Shown here in pieces: positions 1 through 5,602 of a DNA stretch of 8,336 bases (the first letter of the stretch is position 1; the number at the start of each line of letters is the position of its first letter). The translations under genes and the position numbers were made by a program. The DNA comes from Bacteroidota bacterium. Lineage in GTDB: Bacteria > Bacteroidota > Bacteroidia > Flavobacteriales > Flavobacteriaceae. The notes beneath the pieces were generated by a model. It did not search any database, was not told the origin of the DNA, and worked only from the letters and a program-made list of their open reading frames with translations. The stretch is from assembly GCA_022601215.1 (NCBI GenBank), contig JAHZIZ010000092.1, positions 1 to 8,336 on the forward strand. The letters are read 5' to 3'.

Positions 1-37
1 AAATCCTACTCCTCAATATACCTTGACAGTAGAATAA
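1..37 (+). CDS. C-terminal tail of an upstream gene (partial, frame uncertain)
   Basis: The window probably opens inside the end of a gene. Reading from base 2 gives NPTPQYTLTVE and a TAA stop at 35-37. The alternating polar/hydrophobic ending looks like a closing beta strand. The stop lies 18 bases before the terminator at 56-87, as expected for the last gene of a transcript. A competing frame from base 1 stays open to a TAG at 49-51 (KSYSSIYLDSRIKGSI) and cannot be excluded. No function can be given from 11 residues. Confidence 0.35.
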   Translation, partial: NPTPQYTLTVE

Positions 38-55
38 AAGGTAGTATTTAGATTG

Positions 56-87
56 AAAACCCCGGCCATCTGGCCGGGGTTTTTTTT
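56..87 (+). terminator. Strong intrinsic terminator
   Basis: A perfect 8-bp GC-only stem (CCCCGGCC at 60-67 with GGCCGGGG at 72-79) closes on an ATCT loop and is followed by eight T residues (80-87). AAAA at 56-59 can pair with the first four T residues and lengthen the stem. The long T tract lies on the plus-strand side, so it ends transcription entering from the left edge and separates that gene from the one at 238. Confidence 0.92.
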
Positions 88-166
88 GGCAAGAACACGC
101 ACATACTATATACTTCTCATTATAAGTAAAAACAATCTTCTCCATTGTGATCAGTGTTTTTCTAAA

Positions 167-188
167 ATATACCCTGTATTGGGTATAT
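167..188. repeat. Perfect 8-bp inverted repeat, possible operator
   Basis: ATATACCC (167-174) and GGGTATAT (181-188) are exact inverted copies separated by six bases. The right arm overlaps TATAATTG at 186-193, which matches the Bacteroidota -7 box TAnnTTTG at seven of eight positions, although no -33 TTTG is seen at the right distance. There is no T tract, so it is not an intrinsic terminator. A repressor site or a hairpin near the start of the transcript for the gene at 238 is possible. Confidence 0.4.
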
Positions 189-237
189 AATTGGATACAA
201 TAATGTCCTTAATTTACCTACAATTAAATAGTACGGC

Positions 238-1002
238 ATGAAGAATTTTCTATTGTTATTGTTATTGTTTCAAGTGCTTTCAAGCTGCAGTCAAACCGCT
301 TATGTCGGTTCTATAGAAACACAATTTCTCAAATCCAATGACGTATTAATATATCAAAAAGATTACTTAGAGGCAATCGCGAACGACGACATTGTCAATG
401 CAACAGCCTTATACAAATCTCTAAAACAGGAGCCCTTAGAAATCCAATTTGACCCTAACAAAGTTGCAAGTTTCATAGAATCCTCCTCTCCCGCAGCATC
501 ATCTTTTTTCGAAAGTTATAGGATCGTTCAACAATTACTCGGGGTCACAAATGAGCTCTTTCTAAGTAGCGCAAAACTCAATACAAATATTGAAAACTCT
601 AAAGTTGCTATTAATACAGACGACATGATTGTAAAAAGAATCACCATCGAAAACATTAACAATTCTTGGATTGATGTCATTACCGCTAAAAGTTCAATTG
701 AATCTCTGCTGAATCGCTACAAGAATGATCCAGCTGTAATTAATTCTGAAATGCTATTTAACAACATCTTCCTAATTCTTTCTAGAATGGATAAAAAGTG
801 TTTTAAAAATAAACTAGAAGAAGCCGATCTTATTAATTCAATAAAAGCGACTGATTACTTAAAGTCGATCAAAGATTGCTCTAAGTTGAATAATTTAATG
901 TCTGCATCCACCCAACTAACGCAAAATATTCAAAACTTGTTTACTCAAAAATACCTTGCTTTAAATAACGTTGCAGGGAACAACCTATATATTTTAGACT
1001 AA
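238..1002 (+). CDS. Exported lipoprotein of unknown function
   Basis: This 254-residue protein is not one I recognise. It starts with a lipoprotein signal: Lys2, a run of six leucines (5-10), then a lipobox L14-S15-S16-C17, so Cys17 would be lipidated and the protein anchored in the envelope. Residues after Cys17 (SQTAY) are not acidic, so there is no clear surface-export signal of the K/D/E-rich type described for Bacteroidota lipoproteins. The rest looks mainly helical, polar and rich in Asn, Ser, Lys and Ile, with no transmembrane segment. Two further cysteines, C188 and C214, could form a disulfide in the periplasm. The start fits the signal peptide exactly; there is no Shine-Dalgarno site, as is usual in this phylum. 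The gene at 1019 follows after 16 bases, so the two are almost certainly co-transcribed. The coding sequence is noticeably A+T-rich (18 G/C in the 60 bases 601-660). Confidence 0.8.
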   Translation: MKNFLLLLLLFQVLSSCSQTAYVGSIETQFLKSNDVLIYQKDYLEAIANDDIVNATALYKSLKQEPLEIQFDPNKVASFIESSSPAASSFFESYRIVQQLLGVTNELFLSSAKLNTNIENSKVAINTDDMIVKRITIENINNSWIDVITAKSSIESLLNRYKNDPAVINSEMLFNNIFLILSRMDKKCFKNKLEEADLINSIKATDYLKSIKDCSKLNNLMSASTQLTQNIQNLFTQKYLALNNVAGNNLYILD

Positions 1003-1018
1003 TACTAAATCAAATATT

Positions 1019-1765
1019 ATGAAGAACTATCTATTCCTATTAATTTTTATCGTTCTCCCAATTAAAAAGAGTCAAGCCCAACTAGAAGTGATCGACAAAA
1101 TTGCCGAAGTCCTTATTCCAGGAATTACCAATGGTGTTAAATCGATATTAGATAATGGTGGGGGTAAAAACAAAATCAAAAAAGAAGTAAAAGATTTCCA
1201 AAACGAAATGATTACGAAAACACAATCTGTTGTAAATGCAATTGAAGAAGATGGTAAAAATCTCATGGCGTTGAACTCACTATTTAAAACCACTGGTGGT
1301 CTCTTTGAAGATAGTGCCAGCATGAAAACACTTACTAACCCATTGTTTATCGACGCAATAATTAGTAGCAATAGTCAAAAATTAAACGTTGAAACAGCTA
1401 TACTTTTTGCTATGCATTGGCGTCAATTAGAAGACAAAAAAACTAAGCTATCTACCATCACTAGTACTGCTACTGATAATGGAATTACAGATAATATTGC
1501 ACAATACGTTAATATTCTGGACAGAAATTTAATCAATTTGTCAAGTGTAGTCAAATTAACCAAAGATCCTAAAGCAGATATGAATTTTGTAGATAGTAAG
1601 ACGTATGTGAACAATATTAAAAGAGCTAAAGAACATGTAGATGAAATCAATGGGGCTATTAGGAGTATTAATGTCCAGCTATCATCGCGAATTGGGTCAT
1701 TGGAGCGCTCATTAAAGCAAGGCAAGGACAAAATTGACAAAATGACTACTGAAACAACAAATTAG
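1019..1765 (+). CDS. Secreted or periplasmic helical protein of unknown function
   Basis: This 248-residue protein begins with a classical signal peptide: MKN, a hydrophobic core (Tyr4-Val12), then SQA ahead of a likely cleavage between Ala20 and Gln21. The mature part has no cysteine and no membrane segment. A flexible glycine patch (GGG near residue 48) precedes a Lys/Glu-rich helical stretch, and the last 45 or so residues (from about VDEINGAIRS) have a heptad-like pattern suggesting a coiled coil. No catalytic motif is visible. It is the second gene of a pair with the lipoprotein at 238, and a bidirectional terminator follows 19 bases after its stop, so the pair forms a closed unit. The layout (signal peptide, small all-helical secreted protein) recalls VirB5/TrbJ-like conjugation proteins of Bacteroidota, but there is no shared motif I can point to and no other transfer gene nearby, so I do not assign that role. 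Confidence 0.78.
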   Translation: MKNYLFLLIFIVLPIKKSQAQLEVIDKIAEVLIPGITNGVKSILDNGGGKNKIKKEVKDFQNEMITKTQSVVNAIEEDGKNLMALNSLFKTTGGLFEDSASMKTLTNPLFIDAIISSNSQKLNVETAILFAMHWRQLEDKKTKLSTITSTATDNGITDNIAQYVNILDRNLINLSSVVKLTKDPKADMNFVDSKTYVNNIKRAKEHVDEINGAIRSINVQLSSRIGSLERSLKQGKDKIDKMTTETTN

Positions 1766-1784
1766 CAATGACTTAGAAAAATGA

Positions 1785-1813
1785 AAAAGCCGCAGTATTT
1801 CACTACGGCTTTT
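1785..1813. terminator. Bidirectional intrinsic terminator between convergent genes
   Basis: AAAAGCCG (1785-1792) pairs with CGGCTTTT (1806-1813). After one C/A mismatch the stem continues with AGT/ACT and closes on a five-base ATTTC loop. T residues flank the GC core on both strands, so the hairpin can stop the plus-strand exported-protein unit (stop at 1765) and the minus-strand ssb gene (stop at 1832). Confidence 0.85.
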
Positions 1814-1831
1814 CTATTAAAAAACAAACCC

Positions 1832-2164
1832 TTACTTCCCCAACATCAACAATTCATTGACAAGAACTTCGGTCATATATCGCTTTACACCATCGTTATC
1901 TTCCCAAGACCGGTTCGTTAATTTTCCCTCAATGGCAATTTCTTGACCCTTGACAACATAGTTTTCCACCACATTCACAAGGCCTCCTCGTACTACAATG
2001 TTATGCCAATAAGTTCGCTCTACTTTTTGACCATCCTTGTCTTTATAACTATCATCTGTAGCCATGGAAAATTTTGCCATTTTGTTTCCATCTGGAAAAC
2101 TCATAATTTCGGGTTCTTGACCCAATCTACCAATCAACTGTACTTTGTTTCTAAGTGCGTTCAT
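1832..2164 (-). CDS. ssb: Short single-stranded-DNA-binding protein (tail-less SSB)
   Basis: The protein binds single-stranded DNA during replication, repair or recombination. The whole 110 residues form one OB fold that lines up with E. coli SSB: NKVQLIGRLGQEPE (6-19) opens the domain, ERTYWHNIVV (49-58) carries W53 matching W54 of E. coli, KGQEIAIEGKL (72-82) and NRSWEDNDG (84-92) carries W87 matching W88; Tyr40 replaces W40. The protein ends at LLMLGK, right after the OB fold, without the disordered linker and acidic tip (DDDIPF in E. coli) that recruits partner proteins. Typical housekeeping SSBs are about 150-180 residues. The gene stands alone, not beside mutY or gliding genes where the main flavobacterial ssb often sits, so this is probably a paralog. 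It ends 19 bases from the shared terminator at 1785-1813. The ATG start fits the beginning of the fold. Confidence 0.93.
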   Translation of the reverse strand: MNALRNKVQLIGRLGQEPEIMSFPDGNKMAKFSMATDDSYKDKDGQKVERTYWHNIVVRGGLVNVVENYVVKGQEIAIEGKLTNRSWEDNDGVKRYMTEVLVNELLMLGK

Positions 2165-2225
2165 AATTTCTAATTTTAATAATTAAACAGTTAAGACTAT
2201 CTCCCCGTCTTTCGGTTCGACAGAG

Positions 2226-2233
2226 CAAACATA
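2226..2233 (-). promoter_or_regulatory. Candidate -7 box for ssb
   Basis: Read on the minus strand the bases are TATGTTTG, an exact match to the Bacteroidota -7 consensus TAnnTTTG. It lies about 60 bases upstream of the ssb ATG, implying a leader of roughly 50-55 bases. At the expected -33 position the sequence is TCGG rather than TTTG, so recognition may need an activator; the phased CGTTT array lies just upstream. Confidence 0.5.
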
Positions 2234-2265
2234 CGATCGTCTTCTTATTACATCCGACTGGTACA

Positions 2266-2300
2266 CATTTACTGTCGTTTATAGTCGTTTGTAAACGTTT
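2266..2300. repeat. CGTTT boxes phased at exactly 10 bases
   Basis: CGTTT occurs at 2276-2280, 2286-2290 and 2296-2300, and a one-mismatch copy CATTT at 2266-2270, each exactly 10 bases from the next. Each is followed by A or G (unit CGTTTR plus four variable bases). The last box lies inside a perfect 10-bp palindrome, TAAACGTTTA (2292-2301). One-helical-turn spacing puts all boxes on one DNA face, as in binding sites for a cooperating regulator. The core resembles half of the LytTR-type site (CGTT plus purine), but LytTR sites usually repeat at about 12-13 bases. The array lies 30-75 bases upstream of the ssb -7 box. Confidence 0.5.
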
Positions 2301-2463
2301 AAATACGGATAAATCACCTGTAGAATGGACTTTACACATATTCCAAGTACTACTAAGCCGTAACTAGTTACAGGAAAAATCCTTTTATTAAATGCGGTTT
2401 ATCCGTTGACACATGACCTTTGTAGTCCTTAACTTCACTACTCCCTTATTTAAACTTAACCTT

Positions 2464-2550
2464 ATGGAAGAAGAAGCAATCATAACAATAGAGGACATTG
2501 ATTTTTTAAAAAGTACTTTTCCATCTTGTGAACTCCTAGAAAAAGAGTAA
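2464..2550 (+). CDS. Possible small acidic protein, 28 residues
   Basis: An ATG at 2464 opens a frame reading MEEEAIITIEDIDFLK and ending PSCELLEKE at a TAA (2548-2550). An upstream in-frame ATG at 2413 would give 45 residues. The peptide is strongly acidic, could form one or two short amphipathic helices, and has codon use similar to the neighbours. GACCTTTG at 2415-2422 matches the -7 box at seven of eight positions and would fit a transcript starting shortly before 2464, but no -33 box is visible. It could equally be the remnant of a longer gene or chance. I recognise no family. Confidence 0.25.
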   Translation: MEEEAIITIEDIDFLKSTFPSCELLEKE

Positions 2551-2600
2551 TCACAATTTAAATGTACCATACTTTATGCCTGTAAAGCCATTAACATGAC

Positions 2601-2632
2601 TTTGTAGGAGGGGCAACTATTTGCTATATTTA
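2601..2632 (+). promoter_or_regulatory. Candidate Bacteroidota promoter for the 2675 operon
   Basis: TTTG at 2601-2604 and TATATTTA at 2625-2632 are separated by exactly 20 bases. This matches the -33 TTTG and -7 TAnnTTTG arrangement of the Bacteroidota housekeeping sigma factor, with only the final G of the -7 box replaced by A. Transcription would start near 2639 and give a leader of about 35 bases before the ATG at 2675. Confidence 0.6.
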
Positions 2633-2674
2633 CTTGATAAACAGACCAATTTAATTTTAGCTAAACATTAGATT

Positions 2675-3019
2675 ATGACCTTCGAAGAAGCCTTAAAAAT
2701 CTATGATGAGATTATAGCTACTATTCCTGAAATTGACCGTCTCGGAAAAAGTATGCCCTATACTGGAACTAACACCTACATGTATTCCTTGGTAAATAAA
2801 TCTGGTGAAGTAGGAGTTCGCCTTTCTAAAGAAGATCAAGCTTCATTTACGCAACGCTTTCCAGACCATGGCGTCTATAAATCGCACGGGGCAGTCATGA
2901 AAGATTATGTTCATCTACCTGAAAAATTACTATCCCAACACGAGGAAATAGCAGATTATCTCAGGAAAGGACTTGCCCATGCGAATAGCCTCCCTCCTCA
3001 AAAAAGAAAGAAAAAATAA
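2675..3019 (+). CDS. TfoX/YjbR-like small cytoplasmic protein
   Basis: The 114-residue protein has no signal peptide or membrane segment. The middle has the pattern of the TfoX N-terminal / YjbR-like fold: a helix (3-17), a GKSMPYTGTNTYMYSLV strand region (24-40), GEVGVRLSKED (44-54), then GAVMKDYVHLP (72-82), and a final helix ending ANSLPPQKRKKK (103-114). The spaced R-L-S-K-E-D, G-x-x-M-K-x-Y-V and terminal L-P-P features are what I associate with small TfoX/Sxy-family proteins of Bacteroidota. It lacks the C-terminal half of full-length Sxy, so a role in competence should not be assumed. The basic Lys/Arg tail could touch nucleic acid. Its stop overlaps the next start (TAATG), so the two genes are translationally coupled. 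Family assignment is from pattern memory and moderately sure; the biochemical role is unknown. Confidence 0.6.
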   Translation: MTFEEALKIYDEIIATIPEIDRLGKSMPYTGTNTYMYSLVNKSGEVGVRLSKEDQASFTQRFPDHGVYKSHGAVMKDYVHLPEKLLSQHEEIADYLRKGLAHANSLPPQKRKKK

Positions 3020-3471
3020 TGATGACTACCCTAGAACGTTGTGACTCTTCACATCCAAAATTTATCGAACTGGTGAAACAGTTAGATACTTTTCTTTCAG
3101 TAAAAGACGGAGATCAACACGAATTTTACAACCAATTTAATGGCATTGATGCTATTCCGTATGTCGTCGTTGTTTTCATTGAAAATCTCCCTGTTGCTTG
3201 TGGGGCTATGAAACCATACAATGATTCTAAATTAGAAGTAAAACGAATGTTCACTCAACCAAATCATAGAGGTAAAGGGCTAGGAAAAACTATTCTAAAT
3301 GAGCTCACCAAATGGGCCAAAGAAATGGACTATAGCAAACTAATTCTTGAAACGGGAAAGCACTTCGATGAGGCTGTTGGCCTGTATAATAATTATGGTT
3401 TTCGGGTGATTCCAAATTACGGTCAATACCATGGGGTCTCAACCAGCGTTTGCTTTGAAAAAGCATTATAA
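3019..3471 (+). CDS. GNAT-family N-acetyltransferase
   Basis: A 150-residue enzyme expected to transfer an acetyl group from acetyl-CoA to an amine; the substrate is unknown. The central GNAT beta strand and acetyl-CoA loop are clear: LEVKRMFTQP (72-81) followed by R84-G85-K86-G87-L88-G89, the R/Q-x-x-G-x-G/A pyrophosphate-binding motif, and a helix (90-103). EAVGLYNNYGF (118-128) is the usual late motif whose Tyr (Y123) often acts near the thiolate. The length is that of a single compact GNAT domain. The start codon overlaps the stop of the TfoX-like gene by one base. ATG occurs twice in a row (3019 and 3022), so either could be the first codon. There is no clear intrinsic terminator after the gene. 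Confidence 0.88.
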   Translation: MMTTLERCDSSHPKFIELVKQLDTFLSVKDGDQHEFYNQFNGIDAIPYVVVVFIENLPVACGAMKPYNDSKLEVKRMFTQPNHRGKGLGKTILNELTKWAKEMDYSKLILETGKHFDEAVGLYNNYGFRVIPNYGQYHGVSTSVCFEKAL

Positions 3472-3473
3472 TT

Positions 3474-3537
3474 AAGACCCATTAGCATTTAGATAAAGAT
3501 TGTATCTTGTCCTTGTCAAGATTAGACCTCATTAGAT
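3474..3537. repeat. Hairpin flanked by imperfect direct repeats
   Basis: In the 76 bases between the GNAT gene and the symporter operon, AAGACCCATTAG (3474-3485) and AGACCTCATTAG (3524-3535) are imperfect direct copies. Between them ATCTTG (3504-3509) and CAAGAT (3517-3522) can form a 6-bp hairpin with a seven-base loop. No T tract follows, so it is not a standard terminator. It may mark a regulatory site for the symporter operon, but such short repeats can arise by chance. Confidence 0.25.
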
Positions 3538-3547
3538 AGTGACCACA

Positions 3548-3799
3548 ATGAATTCGAAACCAAAAGCCTATTGGAAAGAAAACATCAAATATGTAGTACT
3601 ACTATTACTCATTTGGTTTACCGCCTCTTATGGTGCAGGTATTCTATTTAAAGATGTATTAGATACACTAAAATTTGGCGGATTCCCGCTAGGTTTTTGG
3701 TTTGCACAACAAGGTTCCATTTATGTTTTCGTCATTCTCATTTTTGTGTATGTCAAATTAATGAACCGTTTGGATAAAAAGTACGGTTACGATGAATGA
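3548..3799 (+). CDS. DUF4212 sodium:solute symporter small subunit
   Basis: This is an 83-residue inner-membrane protein of the DUF4212 family (putative solute:sodium symporter small subunit), which almost always precedes a VC_2705-type symporter, as here. The family hallmark KAYWKEN lies at the start (6-12), followed by a first membrane segment (about 15-34) ending SYGAGILF, a short amphipathic link, G-F-W-F-A-Q-Q-G-S (49-57) leading into a second membrane segment (to about 69), and a charged C-terminus (MNRLDKKYGY). The frame stays open to a GTG at 3539, which would add three residues (MTT); I prefer the ATG at 3548 because family members usually begin only a few residues before KAYW. The symporter starts 47 bases downstream. 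How the small subunit helps transport is not established. Confidence 0.9.
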   Translation: MNSKPKAYWKENIKYVVLLLLIWFTASYGAGILFKDVLDTLKFGGFPLGFWFAQQGSIYVFVILIFVYVKLMNRLDKKYGYDE

Positions 3800-3846
3800 A
3801 TGTTTCCCTATAAATTATCCGACAAAAGCCTAAATTCAATAAATTA

Positions 3847-5559
3847 ATGACTGTACAAACTTGGACTTATATTCTCGTCGGAATTACTTTTGCGCTCTAC
3901 ATAGGTATTGCCATCTGGTCTAGAGCCGGGTCCACAAAAGAGTTTTATGTTGCCGGTGGAGGGGTTTCCCCTTTGGCAAATGGCATGGCCACTGCCGCAG
4001 ACTGGATGAGCGCAGCATCGTTTATCTCCATGGCGGGGATTATATCTTTTGGTGGATATGACGGCTCAGTATATTTAATGGGTTGGACAGGTGGCTACGT
4101 ACTTCTGGCTTTGTTACTCGCCCCTTACCTTCGGAAATTTGGAAAATTCACTGTCCCAGACTTTATTGGAGATCGATACTATTCCAAAACGGCACGACTG
4201 GTTGCCGTTTTGTGCGCCTTGCTTGTATCCTTCACTTATGTGGCGGGTCAAATGCGAGGAGTTGGAGTTGTGTTTTCAAGATTTCTGGAAGTAGATATCG
4301 ATACCGGGGTCATTATTGGAATGGCCATTGTATTATTTTATGCCGTATTAGGGGGTATGAAAGGGATAACTTATACGCAAGTAGCCCAATATTGTGTGCT
4401 TATTTTTGCCTTTATGGTGCCTGCCATTTTTATTTCGATACAAATGACCGGAAATCCTATTCCTCAATTAGGCATGGGTGACACCCTAAATGATGGATCG
4501 GGAGTATACTTATTAGATAAATTAAACGGACTCTCCCAGGAACTAGGTTTTTCTGAATATACCAGTGGCACTAAATCCACAATGGACATCTTTGCTATCA
4601 CCTTTGCCTTAATGGTGGGTACAGCGGGACTGCCACATGTGATTGTTCGGTTCTTTACGGTAAAACGAGTGAAGGACGCAAGAAAGTCGGCAGGAATCGC
4701 TTTGCTACTTATCGCAATCTTATACACGACAGCTCCAGCAATTGCTGTTTTTGCGAGAACAAATTTAATTAACACGGTTAGTGAACAACCCTATGAAAGC
4801 ATGCCCGCTTGGTTTACAAATTGGGAGGAAACTGGATTACTTACCTTTAACGATATAAATAGCGATGGACTTGTCCAATACACTGCTTCGCCTGCTACAA
4901 ATGAACTAATTGTAGATAGAGATATTATGGTGTTAGCTAATCCAGAAATAGCAGACCTACCTGCCTGGGTTATAGCCTTAGTCGCTGCTGGAGGATTGGC
5001 AGCAGCTCTTTCTACCGCTGCTGGTTTACTATTAGTCATCTCCTCTTCAGTATCCCATGATTTAATCAAAAAAACGTTTAAACCTACTATTAGTGAAAAA
5101 CAAGAACTATGGATTGCTCGGGGAGCAGCTACAATCGCTGTTATAGTTGCCGGATATTTTGGAGTTAATCCACCAGGCTTTGTCGCTGCCGTTGTAGCCT
5201 TGGCCTTTGGTCTAGCCGCGGCTTCATTTTTCCCGGCTATTGTATTAGGCATCTTTTATAAACGCATGAACAAAGAAGGAGCTATAGCCGGTATGATTGT
5301 AGGTATTAGCCTAATGCTTTTTTATATACTCAAGTTTAAGTTTGGTTTTTTTGATGGAGGAAAAGAAGCCATTCTTGGCTTACAAGATGACTGGTGGTTT
5401 GGTATTTCTCCCGAAGGATTTGGCAGTATTGCTATGCTTGTAAATTTTGTGGTAGCCATCACTATCAATTACTTTACGCCTGCCCCGCCTTCAGAAATAC
5501 AAGAATTAGTAGAGAATATTCGTATACCGAGTGGATTGGAAAATGCTAATAATAACTAA
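3847..5559 (+). CDS. Sodium:solute symporter, VC_2705 subfamily (acetate/ActP-like)
   Basis: A 570-residue SSS-family transporter of the inner membrane, expected to import a small carboxylate such as acetate using the sodium gradient. The acetate assignment is inferred from family resemblance to ActP and the nearby acs. It shows 13 or so hydrophobic segments. Recognisable stretches include EFYVAGGGVSPLANG (about 32-46), ADWMSAASFISMAG (about 51-64), the PDFIGDRYYS loop, and AAGGLAAALSTAAGLLL (from 380). S389-T390 match the Ser-Thr pair that helps bind sodium in PutP (S340/T341). A long hydrophilic loop (about 310-370) carries D336-I-N338-S-D340-G341, an EF-hand-like calcium-loop start that recurs in this subfamily. 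SSVSHDLIKK follows the sodium-site helix. The C-terminus is short and cytoplasmic, with no histidine-kinase or CBS extension. The ATG start gives the typical MTVQTWTYILVG N-terminus. The small-subunit gene ends 47 bases upstream; the GNAT gene at 5603 follows after 43 bases with no terminator. Confidence 0.93.
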   Translation: MTVQTWTYILVGITFALYIGIAIWSRAGSTKEFYVAGGGVSPLANGMATAADWMSAASFISMAGIISFGGYDGSVYLMGWTGGYVLLALLLAPYLRKFGKFTVPDFIGDRYYSKTARLVAVLCALLVSFTYVAGQMRGVGVVFSRFLEVDIDTGVIIGMAIVLFYAVLGGMKGITYTQVAQYCVLIFAFMVPAIFISIQMTGNPIPQLGMGDTLNDGSGVYLLDKLNGLSQELGFSEYTSGTKSTMDIFAITFALMVGTAGLPHVIVRFFTVKRVKDARKSAGIALLLIAILYTTAPAIAVFARTNLINTVSEQPYESMPAWFTNWEETGLLTFNDINSDGLVQYTASPATNELIVDRDIMVLANPEIADLPAWVIALVAAGGLAAALSTAAGLLLVISSSVSHDLIKKTFKPTISEKQELWIARGAATIAVIVAGYFGVNPPGFVAAVVALAFGLAAASFFPAIVLGIFYKRMNKEGAIAGMIVGISLMLFYILKFKFGFFDGGKEAILGLQDDWWFGISPEGFGSIAMLVNFVVAITINYFTPAPPSEIQELVENIRIPSGLENANNN

Positions 5560-5602
5560 ACAGAACCCCATTTTTTCATTTTAAAAAAGAGATGTTTTTC
5601 TT

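Larger units (their letters stand above)
2165..2674. other. 510-base intergenic region, regulatory in character
   Basis: This stretch separates the minus-strand ssb from the plus-strand gene at 2675. No large gene is convincing on either strand. What I see: a -7 box for ssb (2226-2233), phased CGTTT boxes (2266-2300), one possible small ORF (2464-2550), two near copies of a 15-base word (2411-2425 and 2594-2607), and a promoter for the next operon (2601-2632). No tRNA-like fold or intrinsic terminator was found in it. Confidence 0.7.

Noticed and set aside
1072..1740. Two minus-strand open frames opposite the helical exported protein
   Set aside because: They are hydrophobic antisense images of the plus-strand gene, whose signal peptide, spacing and terminator are all consistent.
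1019..1765. Reading the helical exported protein as a pore-forming toxin of the haemolysin-BL type
   Set aside because: The mature protein has no hydrophobic hairpin that could insert into a membrane, only polar helices.
2151..2339. 62-codon minus-strand frame upstream of ssb with four cysteines
   Set aside because: It overlaps the ssb start, shows no zinc-finger spacing or family pattern, and covers the region with the ssb -7 box and the phased repeats.
2305..2406. Inverted 9-base words ACGGATAAA and TTTATCCGT, 84 bases apart
   Set aside because: A 9-base match between two places in a gap of about 500 bases is expected by chance about once in every two such gaps, and nothing else supports a paired structure.
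2388..2570. 60-codon minus-strand frame in the ssb/TfoX gap
   Set aside because: Low-complexity Ser/Arg/Lys content, no promoter or family signal; the plus-strand small ORF in the same DNA reads better.
2675..3019. Naming the gene tfoX/sxy and linking it with ssb as a competence locus
   Set aside because: The protein has only the N-terminal-type domain, the ssb is on the opposite strand 510 bases away, and no uptake gene is present.
4791..5252. Long open frame of 153 codons on the minus strand opposite the symporter
   Set aside because: It is rich in Ala, Thr and Pro with no coherent fold, and lies fully opposite a certain gene. It is the antisense image of Ala/Gly/Val-rich membrane segments.
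5560..5602. Possible terminator between the symporter and the PaiA-like gene (A run, then T run at 5583-5599)
   Set aside because: AAAAA/TTTTT pairing without a GC core is too weak to be an intrinsic terminator.
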